Positions 12,359 through 23,703 are shown, counted from the stretch's first letter. The stretch: 64,000 nt of DNA from Trichinella spiralis (GCA_000181795.3 CM012954.1:4361214-4425213), one strand, 5' to 3'. A program made the numbers and translations. The notes: generated by a model from the letters alone, not told the origin.

Positions 12359-15023
12359 ATGTTGAACATGATCTGGCCATTGACCACGGCAACGTTGTTG
12401 CTTGGTGCAATAACGCCGTTCAGTCGAGGTGAAGTGTTCACGTCGATGGCCAACATCGACATGCTATTGCAAATGGGTGAAGATGTGTCACGTATTATTG
12501 ACAACTATGTCGAAGAAGATGAACGACGTCTGGAACAATTGAAAAAGTAGAAATTTACATATACACCAGACCCAACAAACCAAATGAATAACCGTTTCAG
12601 ATTATCCGCCGAATACAAGTCCCACAAAGTGCAAGTGCACGGCCAAGAAGGTACTGACAACGTCATTGTGAACCCGGTCGAAAGTTTTGCCATTGTCAAA
12701 CAGCTCGCGGACAGCTGGCGCTACGTGGAACAGTTGATGAAAACTAATTCGGCCGAAAGTACCAACCGACCACTTTCAAACAGATTATTGTGATTATTAA
12801 TTGTAATTGTGAAATTTTCCATTTATCAGAATTGATACAAAATTTCACCCATCACACGCACAACTCGGTCGTCAGACCTCCAAGTGAAGAGGATGTGATC
12901 GGCACGGCGGTCGGATTGATGCGCATTCAGGATGTATACAAATTGGACACTCACGACATGGCCGAAGGGAAAATCAGAGGTGTTCTCGATGGACGCAAAC
13001 TAACAGGTATTGAAAATTTTCATACGTATACGTATATCATGTTTTATTTTTTTTTCCAAATTTCAGCCTACGATTGCTTGGAAATTGCCCGAGTAGCTTA
13101 TAATAAACAAGATTTCTATCACACTCTGCTTTGGGCAACCGAAGCTTGGGATCGTGTGCAAAAAGAGGACGAACCGACCATTGACGAGGCGACCGTATTG
13201 GAATATATCGCCTTCGCCATGTTCAAGCAAGGCAACATCGAATGGGCCATCCATTACACAACGCTGATCAAACAAGTCGATCCGAATCACCCCAGGGCGT
13301 CGGGAAATTTGAAATATTACCAAGATTTATTAGATCCAGAAGGCAAGCCCAGAAAAATTGACCCAAAAAAGCTGCCACCGCCGACAAACCGTCGTCCTGA
13401 CGATCTCAGCATCCCTGAACGAGACGTCTACGAGGGGCTGTGTCGCAGTGAATATCCAATAGTCAGTATACTGACTTCAACGTTCAATTCTTTTCCACCG
13501 TACCTGACGATAGATATCTTTAGTCTGACAAAGATCGTGCCAAATTGTACTGCTATTACAAACGCAACCGACCCTATTTGAAATTAGCACCAATCAAGGT
13601 CGAAGTGATGCATTGGAAACCAAAAATCGTCTACTTCAGAGGTGTCATTTCTGATGAAGAAATTGCTGTCATCAAGCAACTCGCTTCACCATTGGTAGAA
13701 TGTTTTTCATTATTTAAGTTTATCAAAAATCAAACAACACTATTCAAAAATTTAAACTCTGTTCATTTTCAGCTGAAACGAGCGACCGTACACAACGCCG
13801 ATACTGGACAATTGGAAACGGCAAGCTACAGAATCAGCAAGAGGTAAATTGAAATTCAACTCCAAAAGAAGAAACAATTTTCACATCTCAAACGTGAAAA
13901 GTTGAACAAGTAATATACGCAAATGTAATGGTTTATTCTTGCAGCGCTTGGCTTAAAGATACAGAACACGAAGTTGTTAAACGCATATCTGATAGAATTG
14001 ACATGATGACAGATTTGACAATGGAAACTGCTGAACTTTTGCAGGTAGTTCGACAAATTCTTCTCATAATAATACATTCAAGCTATATTTACAAAAACGC
14101 CTATTCAGATTGCTAATTACGGTATCGGCGGACACTACGATCCTCATTTCGACATGTCTACAGTAAGTCAATTTAAACTTTTATCCAATAATTCAAATTT
14201 ACAACCAATTCAACGTGAACACTGTTTAAGAAAAATAAATAAATGAATAAATGAAAAAAAATTATTTTTCCATCTTCAATGCTCTTTAAAATTTCTAAAG
14301 TGAAAATCAACTTATAAGAAAAAGAGAACAAACTCAAAACGTTTATCAATATATTAAAAACTGGGTAAAATTATGAGCGACAATATGACAAACATTTTTC
14401 AGCGAGGTGAAAGCGATCCGTACGAAGAAGGGACCGGAAATCGCATCGCCACCGTTCTATTTTACGTAAGCCATTACTGATTTTTCTTTTGCTTTTTTAG
14501 ACAAATGATCCGTACAGTTTCGAAAGTTTAAATGCAGGAAACCGAATAGCAACCGTACTGTTTTATGTAGGTTATTTATATAAAAGTTATATTTTGTTCA
14601 TGTTGTTGTACAAACTCTTATTCTTAAAAGCAAAGATTGTTAAAATGGAAAACAATATCGAAATTGCACGACGATCATAAATAACAACTTGCACATATTA
14701 TATGAAATGGCATTATTATTTTTATAGATTTCACAACCGGAAGCTGGGGGCGGAACTGTATTCACTAGTCACAAAATTACTGTCGAACCAAGCAAAGTAA
14801 TTTAACTTATTTTATCCATTTACTGGAGTTTTATTTCCAATGTTCACAGTACGACGCCGCGTTTTGGTTTAACGTATTGCAAGGAGGAGAGCCAGATATG
14901 AGTACGCGACATGCAGCATGTCCTGTGCTGGCGGGTACAAAATGGGTGGCTAACAAATGGATTCACGAAAGAGGGCAAGAATTTCGTCGTCCTTGTTCTA
15001 CGAAAGAAACTGACTATGAATAA
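12359..15023 (+). CDS. P4HA: Prolyl 4-hydroxylase alpha subunit, copy 1
   Basis: Collagen prolyl 4-hydroxylase alpha subunit, an ER enzyme that hydroxylates X-Pro-Gly prolines using Fe(II), 2-oxoglutarate and ascorbate, with PDI as beta subunit. The start at 12359 follows a leader acceptor and gives a signal peptide (MLNMIWPLTTATLLLGA) and the N-terminal domain opening VFTSMANIDMLL. The peptide-substrate TPR domain lies on the exon beginning ~13068 (YDCLEIARVAYNKQDFYHTL). The catalytic domain follows: exon 13773-13843 (LKRATVHN...), exon 14109-14162 with the iron ligands in GHYDPHFD, then alternative exons 14403-14465 or 14501-14566 (GNRIATVLFY), ISQPEAGGGTVF, and a last exon with the third ligand in STRHAACPV and the 2-oxoglutarate lysine in KWVANKW. 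The stop is TAA at 15021-15023. The C-terminus DYE is not a classic KDEL, as usual for P4HA. A paralogue follows head-to-tail. Confidence 0.93.
14403..14566 (+). other. Mutually exclusive exon pair C in P4HA copy 1
   Basis: Exon C1 (14403-14465, 63 nt, RGESDPYEEGTGNRIATV) and C2 (14501-14566, 66 nt, TNDPYSFESLNAGNRIATV) are homologous. Each has its own AG acceptor and GT donor and the same phase. The intron between them is only 35 nt, shorter than any other intron followed here, so joining both in one mRNA is sterically unlikely. Both cover the segment just after the HxD iron motif. C2 has the same 22-residue length as the vertebrate exon; C1 is one residue shorter. Confidence 0.8.
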
Positions 15024-15106
15024 GCGACTCCTACGTACGCTGAAACTGCTCTAAATTTTTACCATTGTTCTTTTTTTTCAACTTTATCAAACATTTCACT
15101 TTATCC

Positions 15107-15146
<40 letters not shown>

Positions 15147-16054
15147 GTTAACTGTTTCAACTGTATTAAAGATGTCACGTGCGTTTCATTTCTCTTTTCA
15201 TTATAGCGAATTCGAACAAACAATGACGAATAGGAAATTGAAACATGCAAAACCACATACATAAAACGAAATAACAGATCTCTTACCTTATGAGTAATCT
15301 TCTTAATTACTATTTCTTCGTCCTATAAGCACCTTCTTACTCTGCATACAATTATAAACAAAACTACTGACCAAGTCGGCTACTTGATTCAAATTTTATC
15401 ACTTAATTTACAGTATAATAAATAATACTTGAGTGTCACAATGTTTTTACTGAACATGTTATAAGCATCATTGATATCAGTAAATTTAGTAAGCATGCTA
15501 AATTATTTACTTTAAATAAATATTTATTTGAAAGTATGGTATTTACAACTGTAGTGTGAATTATTTTAGCAATAAGAAGTTAGTTAACAATGAGGAGCGT
15601 TATTATCATATTTGCACTGACGCAGTGATTCTTATTATTCTTCGACTACGAAGCGGTTTCCCTAAGTTATTTCTCAGACAACAGCACAACAACTTGATTC
15701 CTATTTATAGTGCTTGCTCTAAAAACAAAACTGCACTATCCATTTGGTCCTACTGTAGGTCATTGGACTTGAATTTTGTTGCACGCGGAAAAATATGATC
15801 TTTATTTAAAACTTGTTTTAATGACTGCTGCTCCTATAATTTGTGATAAATTCTTTGATTCTTTAGTCTTTTCCCCCGGGTGCGTTACTTCTGCTACGCG
15901 GCTGTTGCTTGTTTGACGAGTATATCTATCGTAGGCAATGCTTTCTTGAAAACGATCACTTCCTTTTTGTTGTTAAATTGTTTTCACCTTTCATTTAGAT
16001 TGAACAACTTTTGACGGATTTTTACTTGAAATAAAGCTGCTCAAAACACCTACA
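15024..16054. other. Spacer between tandem P4HA genes
   Basis: 3' UTR of copy 1, a long ATT repeat, then AT-rich sequence with a GC-richer patch at about 15870-15920 that may be the promoter/leader of copy 2. No coding frame with recognisable content. Confidence 0.5.
15108..15147. repeat. (ATT)n microsatellite
   Basis: About thirteen ATT units in the 3' flank of P4HA copy 1. Confidence 0.95.
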
Positions 16055-19000
16055 ATGGCATTATCACATTTCATTATCTTTATCACACTGATGGATTGGT
16101 GGTGTGCCATGCGATCATCTGCCGAGGTATTTACAGCCATGGCTGATGTGGAAAACCTCATTCATACTGAAGATAATGTGGTGGACGTGATTGAACAGTA
16201 CATTGAAAGTGATTTGAGACGACTGCAGCGTTTGAAAAGGTACATTTTTTTTGAATGAATTTTAGTTTTTCTTTTTTTCAACCGGGAAATCGTCTTTCGT
16301 CTACTTCCTCCAACGTGAAGAAGACCTATAAATGTAGTAGCATTATAAGTTACAGATTAAATATTCAGCTGAGCAAGTTTATCATATGAAGAAGAATGCA
16401 ATTTATCAAAAGTCGCACCCTAATATTCTATCCAACTAAGATGACGTTTTTACCTTGAGCAGTAGTTCGGCGACCTTTTCTCAAAAGTGACACACACACA
16501 CGTGAGAGTCATTTTTAAACCAATTTATATTTTATTGTCAGTTGTTTGTTCGAACTCTTTCGAAAACGTAACCTGCATGAAAATTTGATTTAATTATTAG
16601 AAAAAAATAACATAACAGTTTGTTTTTATTGATAATTAAATTCACACATAGTTTGGCACAAGAATATCGTGAAAGCAAAGAAAAAGCTTTGAAAGAAGGT
16701 GCAGATCGACTTTACAATCCAGTGAATGCATTTTTATTTATTAAAAAACTGACCGAAGAGTGGAACGACGTTGAACTGCTGATGAAATCTGACCACGCAG
16801 ACAGTAAATGAAATTTGTTTTCATGTTCAATTTTACAATATCAAAAAATACTTACATTTGACGACCATTTTCAATAGTTTACTTACAAAACATAACTGCA
16901 ATGCGGGATTCATCGTTGGCTAAATTCCCTACTGAAGAAGATTTGACCGGAGCGGCCGAAGCTTTGCTACGCCTTCAAGATGTCTACAAATTGGACACGC
17001 ATGAATTATCTTCTGGAAGAATAAAAGGTGCCAAGCAGGGTCTTGAATTGGATGGTATGAATTAATTTGTTTAATAATATTTCCTGGTTTGTTTATTTTG
17101 TTTTTCGCTTAACAATAGCTAACGGCTGTTTTGAACTTGGTCGAGTTGCTTATAATCAAAAAGATTATTACCATGTGATCCTTTGGATGCAGGAAGCGTT
17201 GAATCGCGTTGAACATGAAAATCCACCGTCTGTTGATCAGGCCGAAATTCTCGAATATCTTGCTTACGGAATGTATCAACAAGGCAACGTGAAAAGAGCG
17301 TTGCAGTTGACGAAACGCTTGCAACGCATCAAGCCCGATCATCCCAGAGCTGAAGGAAACGTCAAATGGTATCTGGACCTATTGGCTAAAGAAGGTGTGT
17401 CCAGAGTTACCGATCACGATCTGCCACCAATCGTCAATGCTCGTCCGAACGACCAAGCTCTGCCAGAGAGGAAGGACTTTGAAGCATTGTGTCGTGGTGA
17501 ATATTTGCTGGTAAAACAAAAAAAATCTCAAATTATGCAAATATACCCCAACAATAATTTCTTCCGTAAATTACTCTTTTTAAACAGACAGAAAAACAAC
17601 GCTCTCGTTTGTATTGCTATTACAAGCGTGATACACCATTTTTGAGTTTGGCACCGATCAAGGTGGAAGTGATGCACTGGAAACCAAAAATTGTCATTTT
17701 CCGTCAGGTGATCAGTGCAAACGAGATTGCCGTATTGAAAACTCTAGCATATCCTCGGGTAAGATTTCTCTGGATGTGTTCATATTATTGTTCTTGAGAG
17801 AAAAATGGGCAGTTTCCATCGCGCTTTTTTGTTCTTTTTTTTCGCGTACTTTTTCAGCTTTCCCGAGCGACGGTGCAAAATTCCGAAACTGGCGAACTTG
17901 AAACTGCTAAATACAGAATCAGCAAAAGGTGTCGAACTGTTTGTTTTTCCTTTATTGGGTGGGGTTCACTTTAGCTTTGTTAGAGCATGCTTTTGTCTCT
18001 CTCTCTCTCTCTTTTTTTTTTACCAATTATCACTTCCATTAGTTTTGCTTGTTCTTTTGTTGCTTTGTAGTTGCGAAGAGCCACCGTGCACAACAAGGAG
18101 ACGGGACAACTGGAACACGCCTCGTATCGTATCAGTAAAAGGTGTTTGTTGTTTGCATTAACTTTATATATTGCTTGTTATTGTTAGATATGCTAGAAAA
18201 CATAAAAGCTTGGGTAGTAGTAGTAGTAGCTAGTTGATTGTATGAAAAATAATCTACGTACTTACCTGCTTTTGCAGTTTCTCATTTTGGTAATTTATAA
18301 TTTTTCAGCGCATGGTTGAAAGAACATGAACATCCAGTAGTTGATAGAATCGTAAAAAGGATCCATGATATGACCAACTTGAATATGGAAACTGCTGAAG
18401 ATCTTCAGGTATATTTTTTAGCTTCAACAATTTGCTCGACTTCAGTTACAGATTAATATTCTTTCTTCGTTTTTTCATCTTATTCATTCACTGGTTAATT
18501 TTCATTTTTCACATTTGGCGTCATTGGTTTTCTTTTTTCTTTTGTCAGTGATAATCATCAATGTGATGATGATATTAAATGTTCTATTTACAGATTGCCA
18601 ACTACGGTCTCGGAGGTCATTACGACCCTCACTTCGATCATGCTAGGGTAAGCATCGTGCTAGAGGGTCATTGTCAATGATAAATTGCATTTTTTATGAA
18701 CTCTTAACATTGAAATGAGAATAGTAATAATAATAGTAATCAAAGAAATAACGTGTACCGATTACTTAGGTTTCACTTCCAGGATAATACTATTATTACA
18801 GTATATTGGAACGCAGGATAAATGCAATATATAATGTGTTTGAACCGAACCGCTACAAACGTAATAAAAGATATACATTGACAACGTTCTCTCTAGCACG
18901 AAATTCTTTCTTTACTTATTTTTTGCTTTTGTTTAGATAGCCAATTACGGGATAGGTGGTCACTATGAACCTCATTTTGATATGTCTACGGTAAGCGATG

Positions 19001-19966
19001 CGCCGGTTATCTCATCAGCAGAGAGGCTCTAATTAAAAACATAAAATTGTAGGGAGATCAGTAATTAGAGATGTAATTTATAATTTATAAATACAAAATA
19101 ACCAAACAAAACAAATTAAACAGCCTCTGCTGATGAGAGAAAATATCCGGTTAAATTTTCAGTAGACCTTTGCTCATGGACTATTTCAGCGTGACGAAGT
19201 GGATCCATATGAGCACGGGCATGGAAATCGCATCGCCACCACTCTTTTTTATGTGAGTATTTTATTCAACATATTTTGCAAGATGTTTTTTCTTTATAGA
19301 AGGAAGAGGTGAATGCTTTCAAAAGCCTGAACACTGGTAATCGGATCGCAACGGTTCTGTTTTATGTATGTATTTAATTTTATATGCACTGTCGGTTGAA
19401 TTTTGTTTCCTTTTGCTTCTACCTTTTCTTTTCTACGTATACCGCATGCCATAATCGAAAATTTGCTTCTATTTTTGCATGAAAAATGTGCAAAGGAAGA
19501 AGTTTCAATACAAAAAAAAACTGAATTATTTCAAATTCTAATTTGCATGCTAATATATGAATAATATGTGAATGAATGTGCTGCAACTTTATCCCTTTTC
19601 TTCGACTAGTTATGATAGTTGAAAAGTCAACCAACGTGGACAAATATCCTTCCTTTTAGATATCTCAACCTGAAGCTGGTGGTGCAACAGTGTTTATTAC
19701 ACACAAGTTGGCCATTTTTCCAGTCGAGGTAAAGTAAAAAGCAGATCACTATGATGAAAGTGGAAGCCATAGGGGACGTGCTACTTTTTCAGGGTGACGC
19801 TGCATTTTGGTTCAATTTGAAACCTAATGGCGAAGGTGACATGTCGACCCGCCACGCAGCTTGTCCAGTTTTAGCTGGTGTGAAATGGGTTGCGAATAAA
19901 TGGATTCACGAACGTGGTCAAGAGTTTTACCGGCCTTGCGGTCTACGCGAAGATGATTATGAATAA
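16055..19966 (+). CDS. P4HA: Prolyl 4-hydroxylase alpha subunit, copy 2, with three duplicated exon pairs
   Basis: Paralogue of the preceding gene with the same exon order and phases (exon 1 is 185 nt against 188). Signal peptide MALSHFIIFITLMDWW, then VFTAMADVENLIHT; substrate-binding TPR exon from ~17119 (ANGCFELGRVAYNQKDYYHV); then the dioxygenase domain. Here three successive exons are each present twice: A1/A2 (17858-17928, 18071-18141), B1/B2 (18594-18647, 18937-18990) and C1/C2 (19190-19252, 19300-19365). Choosing one of each gives up to eight isoforms. The iron HxD lies in exon B (HYDPHFD or HYEPHFD); the distal histidine (STRHAACPV) and the 2-oxoglutarate lysine (KWVANKW) are on the constant last exon, starting after the acceptor near 19791. 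Stop at 19964-19966. Every copy keeps intact splice sites and frame, so none looks like a dead duplicate. Role: hydroxylation of collagen or cuticle-collagen prolines in the ER. Confidence 0.93.
17858..18141 (+). other. Mutually exclusive exon pair A (LS/LR type) in P4HA copy 2
   Basis: A1 (17858-17928) begins LSRATVQNSETGELE; A2 (18071-18141) begins LRRATVHNKETGQLE. Both are exactly 71 nt in the same phase, so including both would shift the frame. This matches the pair of 71-nt alternative exons known in vertebrate P4HA1, which also differ as LS versus LR at the start. Copy 1 has only one version of this exon (13773-13843, LKRATVHN). Confidence 0.85.
18554..18570 (+). promoter_or_regulatory. 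Small hairpin just upstream of exon B1 acceptor
   Basis: ATCATCA-ATG-TGATGAT forms a 7-bp stem with a 3-nt loop, ending 23 nt before the B1 acceptor. It sits where a branch point would be expected and could mask it; the role is inferred from position only. Confidence 0.3.
18594..18990 (+). other. Mutually exclusive exon pair B carrying the iron-binding HxD, P4HA copy 2
   Basis: B1 (18594-18647) encodes IANYGLGGHYDPHFDHAR and B2 (18937-18990) IANYGIGGHYEPHFDMST. Both are 54 nt, phase 0, each with AG acceptor and GTAAGC donor. Each contains the two metal ligands (H and D of HFD), so a protein with both would carry a duplicated metal motif. B1 ends like vertebrate P4HA (FDFAR); B2 ends in DMST, as in the single B exon of copy 1. 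Confidence 0.82.
19003..19151 (+). promoter_or_regulatory. Long intronic RNA stem between P4HA exons B2 and C1
   Basis: CTCATCAGCAGAG (19011-19023) is perfectly complementary to CTCTGCTGATGAG (19125-19137). The helix extends outward with CCGGTTAT (19003-19010) against ATATCCGG (about 19144-19151; seven of eight pairs after a small bulge) and inward with AGAGGCT/AGCCTCT in an alternative register. The hairpin loops out about 100 nt of a 199-nt intron. It brings the B2 donor (18991) close to the C1 acceptor (19188-19189). This is the kind of pairing known to steer exon choice in genes with mutually exclusive exons. Confidence 0.6.
19190..19365 (+). other. Mutually exclusive exon pair C in P4HA copy 2
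   Basis: C1 (19190-19252, 63 nt, RDEVDPYEHGHGNRIAT) and C2 (19300-19365, 66 nt, KEEVNAFKSLNTGNRIAT) are separated by a 47-nt intron. The 63/66 length difference and residue pattern equal those of pair C in copy 1, so this duplication predates the duplication of the gene. C2 resembles the vertebrate sequence (KDEPDAFKEL). Confidence 0.82.
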
Positions 19967-20597
19967 ATGCGAACAAAAATGAACCGACCGAAATCGTTAT
20001 TATTGCATCAGTTGCAACTCTTATTCTTTTTTAAATGTACAAAAAAATTTCAATTTTAATTCCAGTACAGAGTATTGTTATCGATTATCGTTTCTGAAAC
20101 TGTTGCTTTTTACATTTCCACGATACAGTATGCAAATATATAATAGCCTCAAGCCAAGCAATGATTTATCCCCTCCTATGCTCTCTTCTTCCAGTACAAT
20201 CTCAGTGGTTGAAAATATATTTTCTGATATTTCGTTTTCACTGCCTACCTTTTTCTTTACTGTGAATGATATACTTAAATAAGTAAGTATATAACGAATG
20301 GCCTGTTATTTACTTATTTATCAGTTTAATACATTTTTGATTACTACATTGTTGCTCTCCTGTGCTGAATAAAAAGATTCCAAAATCGATCAATCAATTT
20401 GTAAAAGACGAATTGTGAAATTGGAAAAAAAAGCTGCGCAATGATGCACTGAAAAGCAGCAAAAAGTACGCTTTGATCGTGGAATGCTTTTAGAAACACA
20501 ACGACTGGCGATTGTCATCGATAAGATCAATCGACTGGATGCCAAACGCCGCCGCGCCAGAAATCGGTTCCAGAATATGACTGGCGACCAAGAAAAT
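19967..20597. other. Convergent 3' region of P4HA copy 2 and MAM gene
   Basis: 3' UTRs of two converging genes. The first 400 nt are AT-rich with AATAAA-like signals (20368). From about 20373 a GC-richer, open plus-strand frame appears; see the next entry. Confidence 0.5.
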
Positions 20598-20648
20598 CTA
20601 CGCATATGGAACAGATCTCACATGAGAATATTGTTGACAGAATATTAA
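20373..20648 (+). pseudogene. Unrecognised charged coiled-coil-like frame, interrupted by one TGA
   Basis: The plus frame is open on both sides of a single TGA at 20442-20444: KRRIVKLEKKAAQ before it and CTEKQQKVRFDRGMLLETQ after it. It then runs through RLAIVIDKINRLDAKRRRA to a TAA at 20646-20648. The ATG at 20484 alone would give 54 residues. The amino-acid pattern (alternating charged and hydrophobic, many Arg/Lys) and raised GC look coding. The frame lies in the 3' part of an opposing gene, overlapping its last codons (20598-20648). It may be a gene remnant, a last exon or chance. I do not recognise the family. Confidence 0.25.
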
Positions 20649-23066
20649 CAACCAAGCAAGCCCTATTCTACCATTCAGAAAAGCAAAAAGGAGAAAAAAG
20701 GAAGAGAATAAGAATAATAACCTTACCCGAGTATCTTGTTCACTGATTGGTTCTGCAATTTCAGCAAAGTTACGAGTATCGTTGAGAGTCAGCTGTGGCC
20801 CAGCAGCCAGATGACACTGATCAGATGGTAGAGTAGAATTGTACTGGTTGTGGCAGATGTAAAATTCCGAACCCCAGGTACTTCGTTTCAGCAGCACACG
20901 CAATATGCGCGCTCGACTGACACGGAAAAACTGAGATTCAATATAAGCATGCGGTTGTCGCTTGTCGAAAATCAATGTACCCAAGAAAAACTCATTTTTC
21001 ACTGCGAACAGAAAAATATTTAAATAAATCATCAAGCAACTGAAAGCATTTTGCACTTGTGCATCATCTACCTGCAGGCTTTATTTTTACGTTGTTGGCC
21101 ACACCAATTGCATGCGCAGTTATTGAAAATCGAGGCCCATTAGCTATTGTGCTATCGAGAAGCCATCGGCAAGATTGACCATCTGTGAAAATGTCATTTT
21201 TCAACATCGACTACATATTTATTCGGTTCCTGAGAAATTCTTTTTCTCCTCATACCTGCAAAATTGCATCCAAGTGCCTGACACGCTTCCGGTTCACCTA
21301 TGCGAGAAGAATTGCACACGTCCGCTTTGTAAACGATATCATCTATTGCGACAAACTGCTCGCCAGCATCTGCTTCACCAACGCCGATGATTGCCAGCTT
21401 TAAAAATTATTATTATTAATCTGCGAATGTTACATAATTGAACCAATATCCATTCAAATATACCTCGTACGGTTCATAAATTGGCCCTGGAATAAAAACT
21501 GGACTAAAGTCATCCTGCACTTCTGTGCAATAGATAGAATTCAACGATTCGACTTTGAGCACACATACTTTGAACGATGCTTGTCCAGCTTTCCATCGTC
21601 TGCAAAATTCACAGATGCAGTTAAAATGTGAAATTTGCAAAAAAAGCATAAAATTCACTTGAAGTTCAATTCACCGTTACCACGCTGACAGTAAAACGCC
21701 GGACTAATCAAATATCCACTACCGGGAACAGTCATCTGCTGAACATCTATCATACCAAAAGCACCATCTGAAACGAAAATTAATATCGAAATCATTAAAA
21801 AGTTTTTTTTTAATTAAAAAACGAAATATAAATACTTGGATGAATAGAATTCAAATAAGATTTATCCGGGACTTCTACGACAGTACTCCAATTGTACTGA
21901 TCATCAAGTACATTACGCCACAAGCATACATTATCAAAAGTGCATTCTGCTTCAGCAGCAGAAGTAGCATACATATGTGGAGATGGAGCCAAATCAATTT
22001 CGGTAAATTTTGGTTGTTCAGATTCAATTTCTGAAATATTACACACATAGGATTTACATAATTAAAACAAATATTCATAAAATTCAAATCTACCCGACAG
22101 ACATACGTTCGCTTCGTATTTGATGTCATCGACAGCTACAAAACCTTCACCATTATAAGACGTATACATTTTGATAATAATCTGGTATGGTACAGCAATT
22201 GGATCTATGGAAATAACACAATGCTTGCCACGATTTTCTTTGAAATCACAAGAGGATGGTCGCAATTCACCAACTGACTTCAAAGGATATTCACCAGCCG
22301 CAACAGCGGCAACTTCAAGTTTCACTGGACCATAAATCCAGTAACTTAAAATACACAGTATATCAAAAAGTATTTAATAAAATGTATAAATAAAAATAAT
22401 AATAGAAAAACGAAATACGCAAAACTGAATTTTCCCGGACCACGTTGACACAAAGCTGGATTACTGATCCAAATAGCGTACGATTGTTGAGTAGAATTTT
22501 CTGAGCCGGCGACAATTAAATGATTGCCTACAATATATTAATTTGCCTGTTGTAATTTCATATGAGAAAAGATAAAAAACACTTTTCACCATCCTTCGGA
22601 GTAATTCCTGGACGAATGACGGCCGGCCAACGTCTGTGGCCAACTTTACGCATCAGATACCAATTGTTTTCAGCTTGGCCATTCAGCACGTTTTTCCATC
22701 GACATGCGATCGGCTGCTCGAAATTACAATCCAAATCCGACGATTCTTTAATAAATTCTTCCGCATAACCTGAATCATGTGAAATCGATTTTATTTGATT
22801 TGGAAGAAGAAAACAACAAATTAGCATTCACAACACAAAAAATTACCAGTCTGGATTAAGCCATCGCCAACAACTTCCAATTCTAAATATCTCTTCAACT
22901 TTTCCGCAGCAGCTCGAGCCCCTGGTGAACAACAATCTACTGAAACAGCATCACAAAAGACAATTTTAAACAATAAATACATATTCAACAAACAAGCAAC
23001 AACAATACCAAAAAGTAGCTGATAAAAAGTGCTGAAGAAAACTACTGAAACGACAAAAACGAGCAT
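20598..23066 (-). CDS. Secreted or membrane protein with MAM domains
   Basis: Multi-exon minus-strand gene. The start at 23066 gives a long hydrophobic leader (MLVFVVSVVFFSTFYQLLF) and a spacer with KLKRYLELEVVGDGLIQT. MAM domain 1 begins DLDCNFEQPIACRWKNV (exon near 22600-22770), continues through a NWYL motif and closes with GEGFVAVDDIKYEANVC (~22100). MAM 2 begins AECTFDNVCLWRNVLDDQYN (~21860-21950) and closes with GEQFVAIDDIVYKADVC (~21350). A third, weaker MAM-like unit starts GCNFAGDGQSCRWLLDS (~21170). Cysteine spacing, the W after the first cysteines and the FVAVDDI closing strand are characteristic MAM features. The last residues (GLAWLLIFCQQYSHV) are hydrophobic and could be a GPI signal or short anchor. 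MAM domains mediate adhesion at the cell surface; the specific role is unknown. Lies downstream of p115 on the same strand, 637 nt away. Confidence 0.75.
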
Positions 23067-23703
23067 TTTCGTAAAAAAAAATTATGCAACTGCCGATCAC
23101 CTCTGACTGACTGACTGAACTGCAGGTAACGCTGATGAATGAAAAATCGCCGTCGTGTTATATACTTGTGTGCGATTGATTTGTAAAACCTGACATGCCT
23201 CGGGACTTGGCCAGCACTGATTTCTACGGTTGGAATGGAAATTCTCCATTGTGACAAAATTCCTTTATCTGGCCAAATCGAATGCTCAACATACTGTGAC
23301 ACAAGCGTTGAAACAGTGCTCAATTTTTATTGACACCATAGCACATTCTTCAATTCAGGAATGCGAATACAGGCGAATACATCGCCCACTTTGGTATCAC
23401 TTCCAAATATTCAAAATCCAAAACAAACAAACAAATAAATAAATAAATAACAAACCCATCACCTGAAATCTGAAAACGAATTTACAATGTTCTGTTGTAG
23501 ATTTTCGTTTCTACTAAATTCCAACAAAAGTTGGAGGTAAATTTTACAACAGTAGTATAATCGAATAAACTTACTGTAATCAACAATGGATAAGAACAAC
23601 AACAAAAAACGATCAAAATATTGCACGATGCAATACTTGTCGTGCAATAGGATAGAAGAAAAAAATTGCAAATAAAATCCATTCTCCAATTCTAACCTTC
23701 ACT
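23067..23703. other. Spacer between p115 and MAM genes
   Basis: 3' UTR of p115 and presumed promoter of the MAM gene; includes a short AAAC/AAAT repeat near 23420-23450. Frames here are not protein-like. Confidence 0.5.

Noticed and set aside
17805-18161. 118-codon plus frame in P4HA copy 2
   Set aside because: It merges intron sequence with parts of exon pair A in wrong frames.
20442-20444. In-frame TGA as a possible selenocysteine codon
   Set aside because: No recognised selenoprotein family and no SECIS element was identified; ordinary interruption or chance is simpler.
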